A stretch of DNA of 28,969 bases from CAYLMG01 sp964464635. Its GTDB lineage: Bacteria > Planctomycetota > Phycisphaerae > Sedimentisphaerales > Anaerobacaceae. A model generated the notes under the pieces. That model made no database searches. It had not been told where the DNA came from and saw only the letters and a program-made list of their open reading frames with translations. Each line of letters starts with the position of its first letter. Within the stretch, counting starts at the first letter, position 1. The DNA lies in the NCBI GenBank assembly GCA_964464635.1, contig CAYXGT010000027.1, positions 1-28,969 on the forward strand, given 5' to 3'. The position numbers were made by a program, and so were the translations under genes. Positions 1-6,658 of the stretch are shown in pieces.

Positions 1-4
1 TCTC

Positions 5-1180
5 TTATTTTACCGGCCGATATTTTTCAACAATTGAAACGTCTTTGTCACCGCGGCCTGAAAGGTTCAGTATTACGTTTGTATTCGCATCGAGTTTTCC
101 TTTTTGATTCATAAGCCAGGCTAAAGCGTGTGCGCTTTCCAGGGCGGGCAGGATGCCTTCGGTTTTGGTGAGCAGCTCGAATGCATCGAGCACTTCTTCG
201 TCGCTTGCGGAGACATATTCTGCTCTGCCTTTATCTTTGAGCAGACAGTGTTCGGGGCCGACGGCGGGGTAGTCCAGGCCGGCACTTACGGATTCTGTTT
301 CGCAGATTTGGCCTTCGCTATCCTGCAGCAGATATGCCTTTGCTCCGTGCAGGATACCGATTTTTCCGGCGACTAAGGTGGCAGCGTGCTGGTTTTCGGC
401 CAGGCTTCTGCCGCCCGCTTCGACGCCGATTAGTTTTACGTTTTTGTCTTCAACAAAAGCAGAGAAGATGCCTATCGCGTTGCTGCCGCCGCCGACGCAG
501 GCGATGACGATGTCGGGCAGGCGTCCGATGATATCAAGAGATTGCTGTCTGGCCTCTTTGCCGATACAGCTCTGGAAATGTTTTACGATAGTCGGGTACG
601 GATGCGGGCCGCAGGCAGAGCCGAAAAGATAAAAGGTGTCGGTGACATTTGCCGTCCAGTAGCGCAGGGCATCGTTTATCGCATCTTTCAGGGTGCCTGT
701 GCCGCCTTCGACTGGTATGACTTCTGCGCCGCAGAGCTTCATTTTATGTACGTTTACACTTTGACGCTCGATATCCGTGGTGCCCATAAAGATTTTGGTC
801 TGCATACCAAGCAGTGCGCCTATCATAGCGGTTGCCAGGCCGTGCTGGCCGGCACCTGTTTCGGCAATAAGTTTTGTTTTGCCCATATATTTCGCAAGAA
901 GGCCCTGGCCGAGGGTGTTGTTTGCCTTGTGTGCACCGCCGTGCAGCAGGTCTTCCCTTTTCAGATATACTTTGAAGCCGACAGATTCGCTGAATCTTTG
1001 TGCATAGTATAATGGTGTGGGGCGGCCAGCATAATTTTTGAGAAGGTTATTGAGCTCGTTGACGAACTTGGGGTCCTGATGGAAGCGGTAAAAGGCCTGC
1101 TCGAGCTCTTCGAGAGCGGGAATGAGAACCTCGGGGACATAAAAGCCGCCGTAATCGCCGAATCTTCCTTTTTGTTTCAT
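5..1180 (-). CDS. trpB: Tryptophan synthase beta chain
   Basis: TrpB (391 aa) condenses indole with serine to make tryptophan, using pyridoxal phosphate (PLP), and normally works as an alpha2beta2 complex with TrpA in the cytoplasm. The PLP lysine is K85 in LLHGGAHKANN, and the phosphate-binding GGGSNAIG loop is present. Length is normal for the family. The REDLLHGGAHK and AETGAGQHG segments match the E. coli-like TrpB1 type closely. The ATG at 1180 has an AGGA about 8 bases upstream. It is the last gene of the trp cluster in view, 158 bases after trpF. The stop codon sits at the window edge, so a following trpA cannot be seen. Confidence 0.97.
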   Translation of the reverse strand: MKQKGRFGDYGGFYVPEVLIPALEELEQAFYRFHQDPKFVNELNNLLKNYAGRPTPLYYAQRFSESVGFKVYLKREDLLHGGAHKANNTLGQGLLAKYMGKTKLIAETGAGQHGLATAMIGALLGMQTKIFMGTTDIERQSVNVHKMKLCGAEVIPVEGGTGTLKDAINDALRYWTANVTDTFYLFGSACGPHPYPTIVKHFQSCIGKEARQQSLDIIGRLPDIVIACVGGGSNAIGIFSAFVEDKNVKLIGVEAGGRSLAENQHAATLVAGKIGILHGAKAYLLQDSEGQICETESVSAGLDYPAVGPEHCLLKDKGRAEYVSASDEEVLDAFELLTKTEGILPALESAHALAWLMNQKGKLDANTNVILNLSGRGDKDVSIVEKYRPVK

Positions 1181-1269
1181 AATTTATTCCTATTGCCTTT
1201 TCTATTAAATAAGTCACATTTTCCTAATTTGTCATTTGGCATCGGGTGCGGAATCCATATTTTGAGAAA

Positions 1270-1297
1270 CTGGATTCCCGCTTCCGCGGGAATGACA
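1270..1297. repeat. Palindromic dispersed-repeat candidate
   Basis: The trpF-trpB gap holds a perfect 8-bp inverted repeat, ATTCCCGC (1274-1281) and GCGGGAAT (1286-1293), around a TTCC loop. It is flanked by CTGG and GACA. This resembles a short palindromic repeat that I recall as dispersed in many unrelated bacterial genomes. Only one copy is in this window, so its repeat status here is inferred. There is no U-tract, so it is unlikely to be a simple terminator. Confidence 0.55.
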
Positions 1298-1338
1298 TAA
1301 AAGTTAAATTTTCATTTTAAAAACGTCACTATAATATT

Positions 1339-1962
1339 TTAGCCTCTCAGGTAATGTATGTTTTCGAACAATTGTTTCATTTTTTTATGGTCTTTTTTGC
1401 CGGGGCTTTCTTCGATACCGCTGCAGATGTCGATGCCATAGACTCCGTGTTCGACGGCCTCGACGACATTGTCGGGATTTATTCCGCCGGCTAAAAAGAT
1501 GCGTTTTCTTATGTGACCGATTATGTTCCAGTCGAAGGTCAGTCCAGTTCCGCCGTATTTTTCGGGGTCGAAAGCATCGAGGAGGATTGCATCGGTGAAA
1601 TATTCCTCGGCTTTTCGAATGTCACTCTGACTCTTTACTCTTATTGCCTTCATTGTTTTTACATTCAGAGAGCGCAGCAGGTCACAGAATTGAGCAGTTT
1701 CATCGCCGTGGAGCTGTACCCAGTTGAGCTGGCAGGTGCTTATTATTTTATGGATTTGGTCGAGAGAGGCATTGACAAAGACACCGGCTGTGTCGATAAA
1801 GGCTGGGAGCCTGTCGATTATACGGACTGCATCTTCGGGCTTGATGAACCTGGGGCTTTTTTCGTAAAAGTTAAAACCGAGTATGTCAGCGCCCAGGTCA
1901 AGAGCGGCTGCAGCATCCTCATAATTTGTAAGGCCGCAGATTTTAACTTTTACTATCAGCAT
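1339..1962 (-). CDS. trpF: Phosphoribosylanthranilate isomerase
   Basis: TrpF (207 aa, a normal length) isomerises phosphoribosylanthranilate to the CdRP ribulose form, the third step of tryptophan synthesis. It is a TIM barrel. The opening KVKICGLTN carries the family's catalytic Cys (C9). The LLDAFDPEKYGGTG strand supplies the acidic residue and phosphate loop, and the C-terminal FLAGGINPDNV is the second phosphate-binding loop. The ATG at 1962 follows a GGTGA about 7 bases upstream and lies 17 bases after the trpD stop, so the two are co-transcribed. In most operons of this type trpC sits between trpD and trpF, but here it is missing. Confidence 0.96.
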   Translation of the reverse strand: MLIVKVKICGLTNYEDAAAALDLGADILGFNFYEKSPRFIKPEDAVRIIDRLPAFIDTAGVFVNASLDQIHKIISTCQLNWVQLHGDETAQFCDLLRSLNVKTMKAIRVKSQSDIRKAEEYFTDAILLDAFDPEKYGGTGLTFDWNIIGHIRKRIFLAGGINPDNVVEAVEHGVYGIDICSGIEESPGKKDHKKMKQLFENIHYLRG

Positions 1963-1979
1963 AAATTAATCACCGGTTC

Positions 1980-2996
1980 TCAACTGTTTGAAATTATAAT
2001 CAGTTGTTCGAGACATTGCGAAGCTTTGCCATCATCGATTGATTTGTTTGCCATCTTAATTGCAGATTCGAAATCGTCAACAAGATTAGCGACGATTATT
2101 GCAGCGGCTGCATTTAATACGACAATGTCCCTGCGAGGGCTTTTGTCTTTGCCGTTCAGGATGTCGGTTACAATTTTAGCATTTGTTTTAGCATCGCCGC
2201 CTTTTAAGGATTCAAAGTCGGCCTTTTTAAATTTGAAATCTGATGGGTTGATTTGCATGGGGGAAATCGTTTCGTTTTTCAGTTCGAGAATTTTTGTTGT
2301 ACCCATAGTACTTATTTCATCGAGGCCGTTACTGTGAACGACCATAGCACGTTTTGTACCGAGCATTTTGAGTGTTTCTGCGATTCTGGGCATAAAGTCT
2401 TCCTGCGGTACACCCATTAGCTGCGCGGTTGCACCTGCGGGGTTTGCGAGGGGCCCGAGAATATTGAAAGCAGTTCTGAAATCGAGTGCTTTTCTTACCG
2501 GCTGGACGTGTTTCATCGCCGGGTGAAACCGCGGTGCGAACATAAAGCCGATGTGCGCCTGCTTTATACATTCTGCAATGATTTGCGGCTCGGCTTCGAT
2601 ATTAACACCGAGCTCTGCAAGGACATCTGCTGAGCCGCATTTACTTGTGATACCGCGGTTGCCATGCTTGGCAATGTAAGCTCCGGCGCCTGCTGCGAGC
2701 AGAGCAGAGGCGGTTGATATGTTAAAGGTTTTGAGCTTTGCACCGCCCGTTCCACAGGTATCGACTAAGTTTTTCAGGCCTGTATCGACTTTTACGGCGT
2801 GCTCACGCAGAGAGGTTGCAAGGCCGGCAAGCTCGGAAACGGATGCATATTTGGCCCGCATAGCAGCCAGAAATGCGGCAATCTGGACGTCGGGAACCTC
2901 GCCTTCGAATATTGTGTCCAGGAGTTTTTTGGCCTGCTCGAAAGAGAGGTCATTGCCTTCGAGAAGGATTTCGAGATATTCGGTTATCTTCGCCAT
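1980..2996 (-). CDS. trpD: Anthranilate phosphoribosyltransferase
   Basis: TrpD (338 aa) transfers the phosphoribosyl group from PRPP to anthranilate, the second pathway step. The N-terminal helical domain is followed by the PRPP-binding loop DTCGTGG (about residues 79-85), then NISTASALLAAG, KHGNRGITSKCGSADVLAELG, and the anthranilate-site region around FAPRFHPAMKHV. All are hallmarks of the family. Length is normal and it is not fused to TrpG, unlike the enteric TrpGD fusion. It lies 15 bases downstream of trpG and 17 bases upstream of trpF, consistent with one transcript. Confidence 0.97.
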   Translation of the reverse strand: MAKITEYLEILLEGNDLSFEQAKKLLDTIFEGEVPDVQIAAFLAAMRAKYASVSELAGLATSLREHAVKVDTGLKNLVDTCGTGGAKLKTFNISTASALLAAGAGAYIAKHGNRGITSKCGSADVLAELGVNIEAEPQIIAECIKQAHIGFMFAPRFHPAMKHVQPVRKALDFRTAFNILGPLANPAGATAQLMGVPQEDFMPRIAETLKMLGTKRAMVVHSNGLDEISTMGTTKILELKNETISPMQINPSDFKFKKADFESLKGGDAKTNAKIVTDILNGKDKSPRRDIVVLNAAAAIIVANLVDDFESAIKMANKSIDDGKASQCLEQLIIISNS

Positions 2997-3011
2997 ATTC
3001 GCAGCTTCCTT

Positions 3012-3617
3012 TTATACTTTTTGTTTTTGTGCTATATTAAGGATATTCTCGATTATTTTACCGCCGGCGGGCGTTAGTATGCTTTCGGGGTGGAACTGTA
3101 CGCCGAAGATTGGCAGAGTTTTATGCTCGACGGCCATAATGATGTTCTCGAACTCGGCAGTTTTTTCGAGGCAGTCCGGCAGTGATTGTGGGATGGCACA
3201 GAGGCTGTGATAGCGTCCGGCCTGCAGCGGATTCTCGACGCCCTCGAAAATCCCTTTTTGATTATGGCTTACTCTTGATGGTTTGCCGTGCATAGGCTTC
3301 GGTGCATGGCCGACTTTGCCGCCGAAATACTGAACTATTACCTGATGACCCAGACAAACGCCGAATATCGGCAGCTTGTCCTTGAAGTAGCCCACAGCCT
3401 GCAGTGATACGCCTGCTGTATCCGGTGTGCCGGGGCCGGGCGAGATTACGAGCAAATCCGGGCCGAAATCATCTGCCAGCTCTTTCAGCCGTTCGATTTT
3501 GGTATCGGAGCGATAAACAAGCGTGTCGCAATTACGTTTGCTGAAATCGTCAACAAGGTTATATGTGAAGGAATCGAAGTTATCGATAAACATTACTTTT
3601 CTTTTTTTCGTTTCCAT
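3012..3617 (-). CDS. trpG: Anthranilate synthase glutamine amidotransferase subunit
   Basis: This class I glutamine amidotransferase (201 aa) supplies ammonia to TrpE. The nucleophile is C88 in GVCLGHQ, and the catalytic His and Glu are H176 and E178 in FHPES. The oxyanion region SPGPGTP is intact. The frame stays open upstream to 3731, but that extension overlaps the trpE 3' end and lacks family similarity. I therefore chose the ATG at 3617, giving METKKRKVMFIDNFDSFTYN, which matches the usual TrpG/PabA N-terminus. It begins 19 bases after the trpE stop. PabA-type dual use with folate synthesis is possible, but the context favours tryptophan. Confidence 0.96.
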   Translation of the reverse strand: METKKRKVMFIDNFDSFTYNLVDDFSKRNCDTLVYRSDTKIERLKELADDFGPDLLVISPGPGTPDTAGVSLQAVGYFKDKLPIFGVCLGHQVIVQYFGGKVGHAPKPMHGKPSRVSHNQKGIFEGVENPLQAGRYHSLCAIPQSLPDCLEKTAEFENIIMAVEHKTLPIFGVQFHPESILTPAGGKIIENILNIAQKQKV

Positions 3618-3636
3618 AGTATATGCCTTTTTAGAT

Positions 3637-5232
3637 TTATTTTTCTCGAATCGCCCGCATACAGGAATTTGCCTTGTGCTCGGTTTCTTCGAATTCTGTT
3701 TTTGGTACGGAATCGTGCACGATACCTGCACCGACCCTGATATAGGCTTTGTGGTCTTTGACCTGCAGGCTTCTTATTGTGATACAACTGTCGAACTGGC
3801 CGTCAACGGTTAAATAGCAGACAGCGCCGCCGTAATAGCCGCGTTTTGTCTTTTCGAGGCTGCGTATGATTTTCATAGCTTCAATTTTCGGAGCGCCGGT
3901 AAGCGTGCCCATATTCATTGTTGCAAGATAAGCGCTAAGGGCATCGAGGCCGTCGGCGAGTGTTCCTTTGACGTTGCTGACAAGGTGCTGAACCGATGCG
4001 TATTTTTCGACGATTAGAAGCTCGGTAACAACTCTGCTACCGGGCTTTGCGACGCGTGCGATGTCGTTTCTGGCTAAGTCGACGAGCATCATATGCTCTG
4101 CGAGCTCTTTGCGGTCGATTTTCAGCTCGGCCTCGTATCTGAAATCTGTGTCGGGGTCGATTTTGCCGTCTGTACGGCCTCTGGGCTTTGTTCCGGCGAT
4201 GGGGCGGATTTCGACCTGACGGTTTTCAGTGCCGCTTACGCGCAGATTTAATTCGGGACTTGAGCCGAGCAAGGTTGTTGTCGGTGTATTTATGTAGAAC
4301 ATATACGGAGAGGGATTCAAATCACGCAGTCTTCTGTAAACGTCGAGCGGCTCATCGGGGCAGGGCTCAATTTTCGTTCTGCTTAGGACTACCTGGAAGA
4401 TGTCACCATCAATAATATGCTTCTTTGCGGTTTTGACCATTTGCTCGTATTCCGGCTGAATCGTGTCTGTGGATGGTTCGGGCAGGGGGGTGGTGAGTTT
4501 TTTTGGTTTTGGTGTATCAAAGCGTGCGATATTTGCATAATAATCGAAGCAGTCCTGCGCTTCTTCGATAGCATATTGGCGGTCGCCGTTTGTTATGACA
4601 ACGTTTACGACAATGTAACCCTGTTTATTCTGATGGTCCATAATGAAGATGTTGTCGGCGAAATAAAGCTCGTAGTCTGGATTGCCGAGCAGGTCTTCTT
4701 CGTTTGCGGGCAGCTTTTCGAACTGGTCGATGAAGTCGTAGCTTAAAGCACCGAGCAGGCCGCAGGTTACCCGGAAGGGCTTGCTGGCCAGCTTGAATGC
4801 GAATGCGACGGCACGCAGTACGTCCATTTGATTTGTGGTTTTGAGCCTTGTCTGCTCGTCAACAAGCTTATCGATTTTTTTAATTTTTCCTGTAATCGCA
4901 TTGTCTGTTGATTCAACTGATTCGCAAAAGGCGAATCTTTTCTCGTCTGCGACCAGGTATTTTATCATTCTTTTGCCGGGTTTTGTCAGTGCCTTTATTG
5001 AGAAATCACTGGCTGTGCCGGTAAGGTAGAGTGCCGGCCTTGCGGTGCCGAAGCTTAGTGCACTTGTGCCGGCGAGGTATTCTTTTGATTCGAAGAGACA
5101 GCAGTTCGGGGTTCGGCCGTAATCGCTGATTTTCGCAAAAAAGTCCATCGGGTCGGCAATATCAATCTGCTTTACAATTGGAATAATTTGGCCTGGTTCG
5201 GCATTCTGTATTATTTGTTTGTAATCTTCCAT
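3637..5232 (-). CDS. trpE: Anthranilate synthase component I
   Basis: TrpE (531 aa) converts chorismate plus ammonia to anthranilate, the committed step of tryptophan synthesis. The chorismate-binding fold is complete: DGDIFQVVLSR, GSSPELNLRV, IRPIAGTKPRGR, LVDLARNDIARVAKPGSR, GTLTGAPKIEAM (about 442-453) and GYYGGAVCYL. An N-terminal segment CCLFESKEY resembles the LLES-type region that binds the feedback inhibitor tryptophan in other TrpE proteins, so end-product inhibition is expected. It is the first structural gene, about 53 bases after the attenuator terminator. An AAGG about 10 bases before the ATG is a modest ribosome-binding site. Confidence 0.97.
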   Translation of the reverse strand: MEDYKQIIQNAEPGQIIPIVKQIDIADPMDFFAKISDYGRTPNCCLFESKEYLAGTSALSFGTARPALYLTGTASDFSIKALTKPGKRMIKYLVADEKRFAFCESVESTDNAITGKIKKIDKLVDEQTRLKTTNQMDVLRAVAFAFKLASKPFRVTCGLLGALSYDFIDQFEKLPANEEDLLGNPDYELYFADNIFIMDHQNKQGYIVVNVVITNGDRQYAIEEAQDCFDYYANIARFDTPKPKKLTTPLPEPSTDTIQPEYEQMVKTAKKHIIDGDIFQVVLSRTKIEPCPDEPLDVYRRLRDLNPSPYMFYINTPTTTLLGSSPELNLRVSGTENRQVEIRPIAGTKPRGRTDGKIDPDTDFRYEAELKIDRKELAEHMMLVDLARNDIARVAKPGSRVVTELLIVEKYASVQHLVSNVKGTLADGLDALSAYLATMNMGTLTGAPKIEAMKIIRSLEKTKRGYYGGAVCYLTVDGQFDSCITIRSLQVKDHKAYIRVGAGIVHDSVPKTEFEETEHKANSCMRAIREK

Positions 5233-5285
5233 AAGGGTAACCTTAAATTTATGCTTTTTATCCTAAAATTTCTTCAAATACAAAT

Positions 5286-5321
5286 AAAAAAAGCGGCCTG
5301 TTTTTCCGACAGGCCGCTTTT
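5286..5321 (-). terminator. trp attenuator terminator (3:4 hairpin)
   Basis: A perfect 13-bp stem (5309-5321 with 5289-5301) carries a GC core, GCGGCCTGT with ACAGGCCGC, and a 7-base loop. On the minus strand it runs into seven U's (5286-5292). It lies between the Trp-rich leader peptide and trpE, where an attenuator terminator belongs. Confidence 0.93.
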
Positions 5322-5371
5322 AATAAATCTTTTTTTCGTTTGTTTAAAGCAAATTACCGTTTGCCCGTCGG
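5306..5371 (-). promoter_or_regulatory. trp antiterminator pairing (2:3)
   Basis: Leader codons 20-22 read CCGACGGGC (5371 to 5363). They can pair with GCCTGTCGG (5314 to 5306), the 5' arm of the terminator, over 9 bp including one G-U. Forming this helix disrupts the terminator. A ribosome stalled on Trp codons 12-14 would leave this strand free, whereas one at the stop codon would cover it. A competing 1:2 helix is also visible: AAGCAAAATTACCGT (5425 to 5411) with ACGGTAATTTGCTT (5360 to 5347), broken only by one bulged A. Confidence 0.8.
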
Positions 5372-5428
5372 ATATCCTCCTTCAGGCCACCACCAATTGT
5401 TTGTATTTTTACGGTAATTTTGCTTCAT
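5354..5428 (-). CDS. trpL: trp operon leader peptide
   Basis: This is a 24-codon reading frame starting at ATG 5428 with MKQNYRKNTNN, then three consecutive TGG Trp codons (12-14), then PEGGYPTGKR and TAA. Trp is rare, so WWW in a short frame just upstream of trpE and a terminator is the signature of a trp leader peptide. Its role is to be translated, not to act as a protein: ribosome progress through WWW reads charged tRNA-Trp levels. No Shine-Dalgarno is visible. The predicted transcription start coincides with the ATG, so it is probably read as a leaderless mRNA. Confidence 0.88.
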   Translation of the reverse strand: MKQNYRKNTNNWWWPEGGYPTGKR

Positions 5429-5434
5429 AATATT

Positions 5435-5463
5435 ATTAAACCATATTTTCGGGTTTAAGTCAA
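5435..5463 (-). promoter_or_regulatory. trp operon promoter (sigma70-like)
   Basis: On the minus strand TTGACT (5463-5458) and TTTAAT (5440-5435) are separated by exactly 17 bases, each one mismatch from consensus. Seven bases past the -10 lies the A of the leader-peptide ATG (5428), so transcription probably starts at or within a base or two of that codon. Confidence 0.75.
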
Positions 5464-5481
5464 GTTTAAATTTTCAAACTT
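5462..5481. repeat. AT-rich inverted repeat abutting the trp -35
   Basis: AAGTTT (5481 to 5476 on the minus strand) and AAACTT (5467 to 5462) form a 6-bp inverted repeat with an 8-base centre. It overlaps the first bases of the trp -35 box. It could be an operator, an UP-like element or the tail of the upstream gene's terminator. It does not resemble the E. coli TrpR operator. Confidence 0.35.
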
Positions 5482-5489
5482 AAGGGTAT

Positions 5490-6260
5490 TTACACTCCTT
5501 TCGGCACGATATAGATTTCGACTCGCCTGTTTTGCGGATTACCTTTTTTGTCGGGTGCGTTCGGCTCAAGGGGTCTGTATTCGCCGAAACCTCTGACGCT
5601 CATGCGTTCAAAGTCGATTTCGCTGCTTTTCATCATATTCAGTACAGATATAGCTCTATGAACCGAAAGATGCCAGTTGGTTGGGTGCTTTGCCCGGGTT
5701 TCAGGTTTTCCAATGGGGATGTCGTCGGTGTGCCCGGCGATGATTATATCAAAATTATTACCCTCTTCAGAATTCAATATAGCGCAGAGGGCCTTAATAG
5801 AAGCTGCGGCACTTGCGGTTAGCTGGTCGCTTCCCTTTTCAAAGAGCAAATCACTTTTGAATTTTACGATGCCGCGGTCCGCATCATATGTCACCATATC
5901 CGAAGCATTAGCGAAATCTTCCAGCATTGTGCTGAGCTCGATGGGCAGTGCCATACCACCCTGAAGCAATTGATTGCTCATCGTGCCGATGAGCTTGTTC
6001 TTTTCTTCAACGTTTTGCTCGAGGGCGTTTAGTGTCTGCTGAAGAGAGTCGGTTTTGACCTTGCAGGAATCGTCGGCGTCGTTTAGCTGTCTTTGCATCT
6101 GAATAGTTTTCAGTTTATTTGTTTGCAGTTTACTTCCGAGGTCTGCGATTTCTTTACGCTGCCTTTCATTCTGGATTCTGAGGTCGTTTGCACAACCGGT
6201 CAGGGTCGCAACAGATATGCATACAGTTAATAATACTGCTGAAAGTTTAAGAGGTCTCAT
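5490..6260 (-). CDS. OmpA-family peptidoglycan-associated lipoprotein
   Basis: This 256-aa protein begins with a lipoprotein signal peptide ending in TLTGC, so Cys23 would be lipidated. Next comes a charged heptad-rich stretch (about 25-95) that looks like a coiled coil. A C-terminal OmpA/MotB domain follows (about 125-254), with the peptidoglycan-binding core AGHTDDIPIG and ending in NRRVEIYIVP. Proteins of this kind tether the envelope to peptidoglycan. The coiled-coil-plus-OmpA layout also resembles MotB-like and Pal-like proteins, but no transmembrane MotB helix with its Asp is present. It is transcribed divergently from nifJ and ends just upstream of the trp promoter. Confidence 0.88.
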   Translation of the reverse strand: MRPLKLSAVLLTVCISVATLTGCANDLRIQNERQRKEIADLGSKLQTNKLKTIQMQRQLNDADDSCKVKTDSLQQTLNALEQNVEEKNKLIGTMSNQLLQGGMALPIELSTMLEDFANASDMVTYDADRGIVKFKSDLLFEKGSDQLTASAAASIKALCAILNSEEGNNFDIIIAGHTDDIPIGKPETRAKHPTNWHLSVHRAISVLNMMKSSEIDFERMSVRGFGEYRPLEPNAPDKKGNPQNRRVEIYIVPKGV

Positions 6261-6345
6261 TGCTCAGTCCTTTCCAATTATTTTTTGAATCCTTAGCTTT
6301 TTCTTATGGCCTTGTTAAATAATTTTTAGCCTTTATGGCTAAAGC

Positions 6346-6376
6346 ATTATATCTATTTTGTAACGGTTGTTGTCAG
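6346..6376 (-). promoter_or_regulatory. Promoter of the OmpA-like lipoprotein gene
   Basis: On the minus strand a consensus TATAAT (6351-6346) is preceded by CTGACA (6376-6371, 19-base spacer) or TGACAA (18-base spacer). The predicted transcript would start near 6339, within the TTTAGCC/GGCTAAA hairpin. Confidence 0.55.
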
Positions 6377-6562
6377 CCGATTTTGCCTTTTGTAAAATCC
6401 TGATTGTTAAATAAAACCGATTTGAGTTTGTCCGTCAAGAAAAATCGAACAAAATATTAATTATTGGCGGTATTTTTAAAACGGTGTTATGCGTATGAAA
6501 AGGCTTGAAGGGGATTTTTGTTTTTTTGTTTGAGCATTGAAGCATTTTTAAAGAAATTTGCA

Positions 6563-6591
6563 TTGCTGAATAGAGCAAAAAGCTGTATAAA
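6563..6591 (+). promoter_or_regulatory. Promoter candidate for nifJ
   Basis: TTGCTG (6563-6568) and TATAAA (6586-6591) have a 17-base spacer. Transcription would begin near 6598, leaving a leader of about 60 bases before the ATG at 6659. Confidence 0.5.
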
Positions 6592-6658
6592 CAAGGTTTC
6601 TTTTTAGTTCAGGAAAACGAATTTGAATGTGGTTTTTATCTTGGAAAGGCCAGAGGTT

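Larger units (their letters stand above)
6261..6658. other. Divergent intergenic region, ompA-like / nifJ
   Basis: This 398-base AT-rich gap holds promoters facing both ways (listed separately). It also has a 7-bp inverted repeat, TTTAGCC (6325-6331) and GGCTAAA (6337-6343), at the predicted 5' end of the leftward transcript. I found no credible protein or tRNA gene in it. Confidence 0.6.

Noticed and set aside
1513..2337. Long plus-strand frame (274 codons) across trpF/trpD
   Set aside because: It lies antisense to two unmistakable trp genes, and its translation is low-complexity with no recognisable motif.
3618..3731. N-terminal extension of TrpG
   Set aside because: It overlaps the trpE coding end and resembles no TrpG N-terminus; the ATG at 3617 gives the canonical start.
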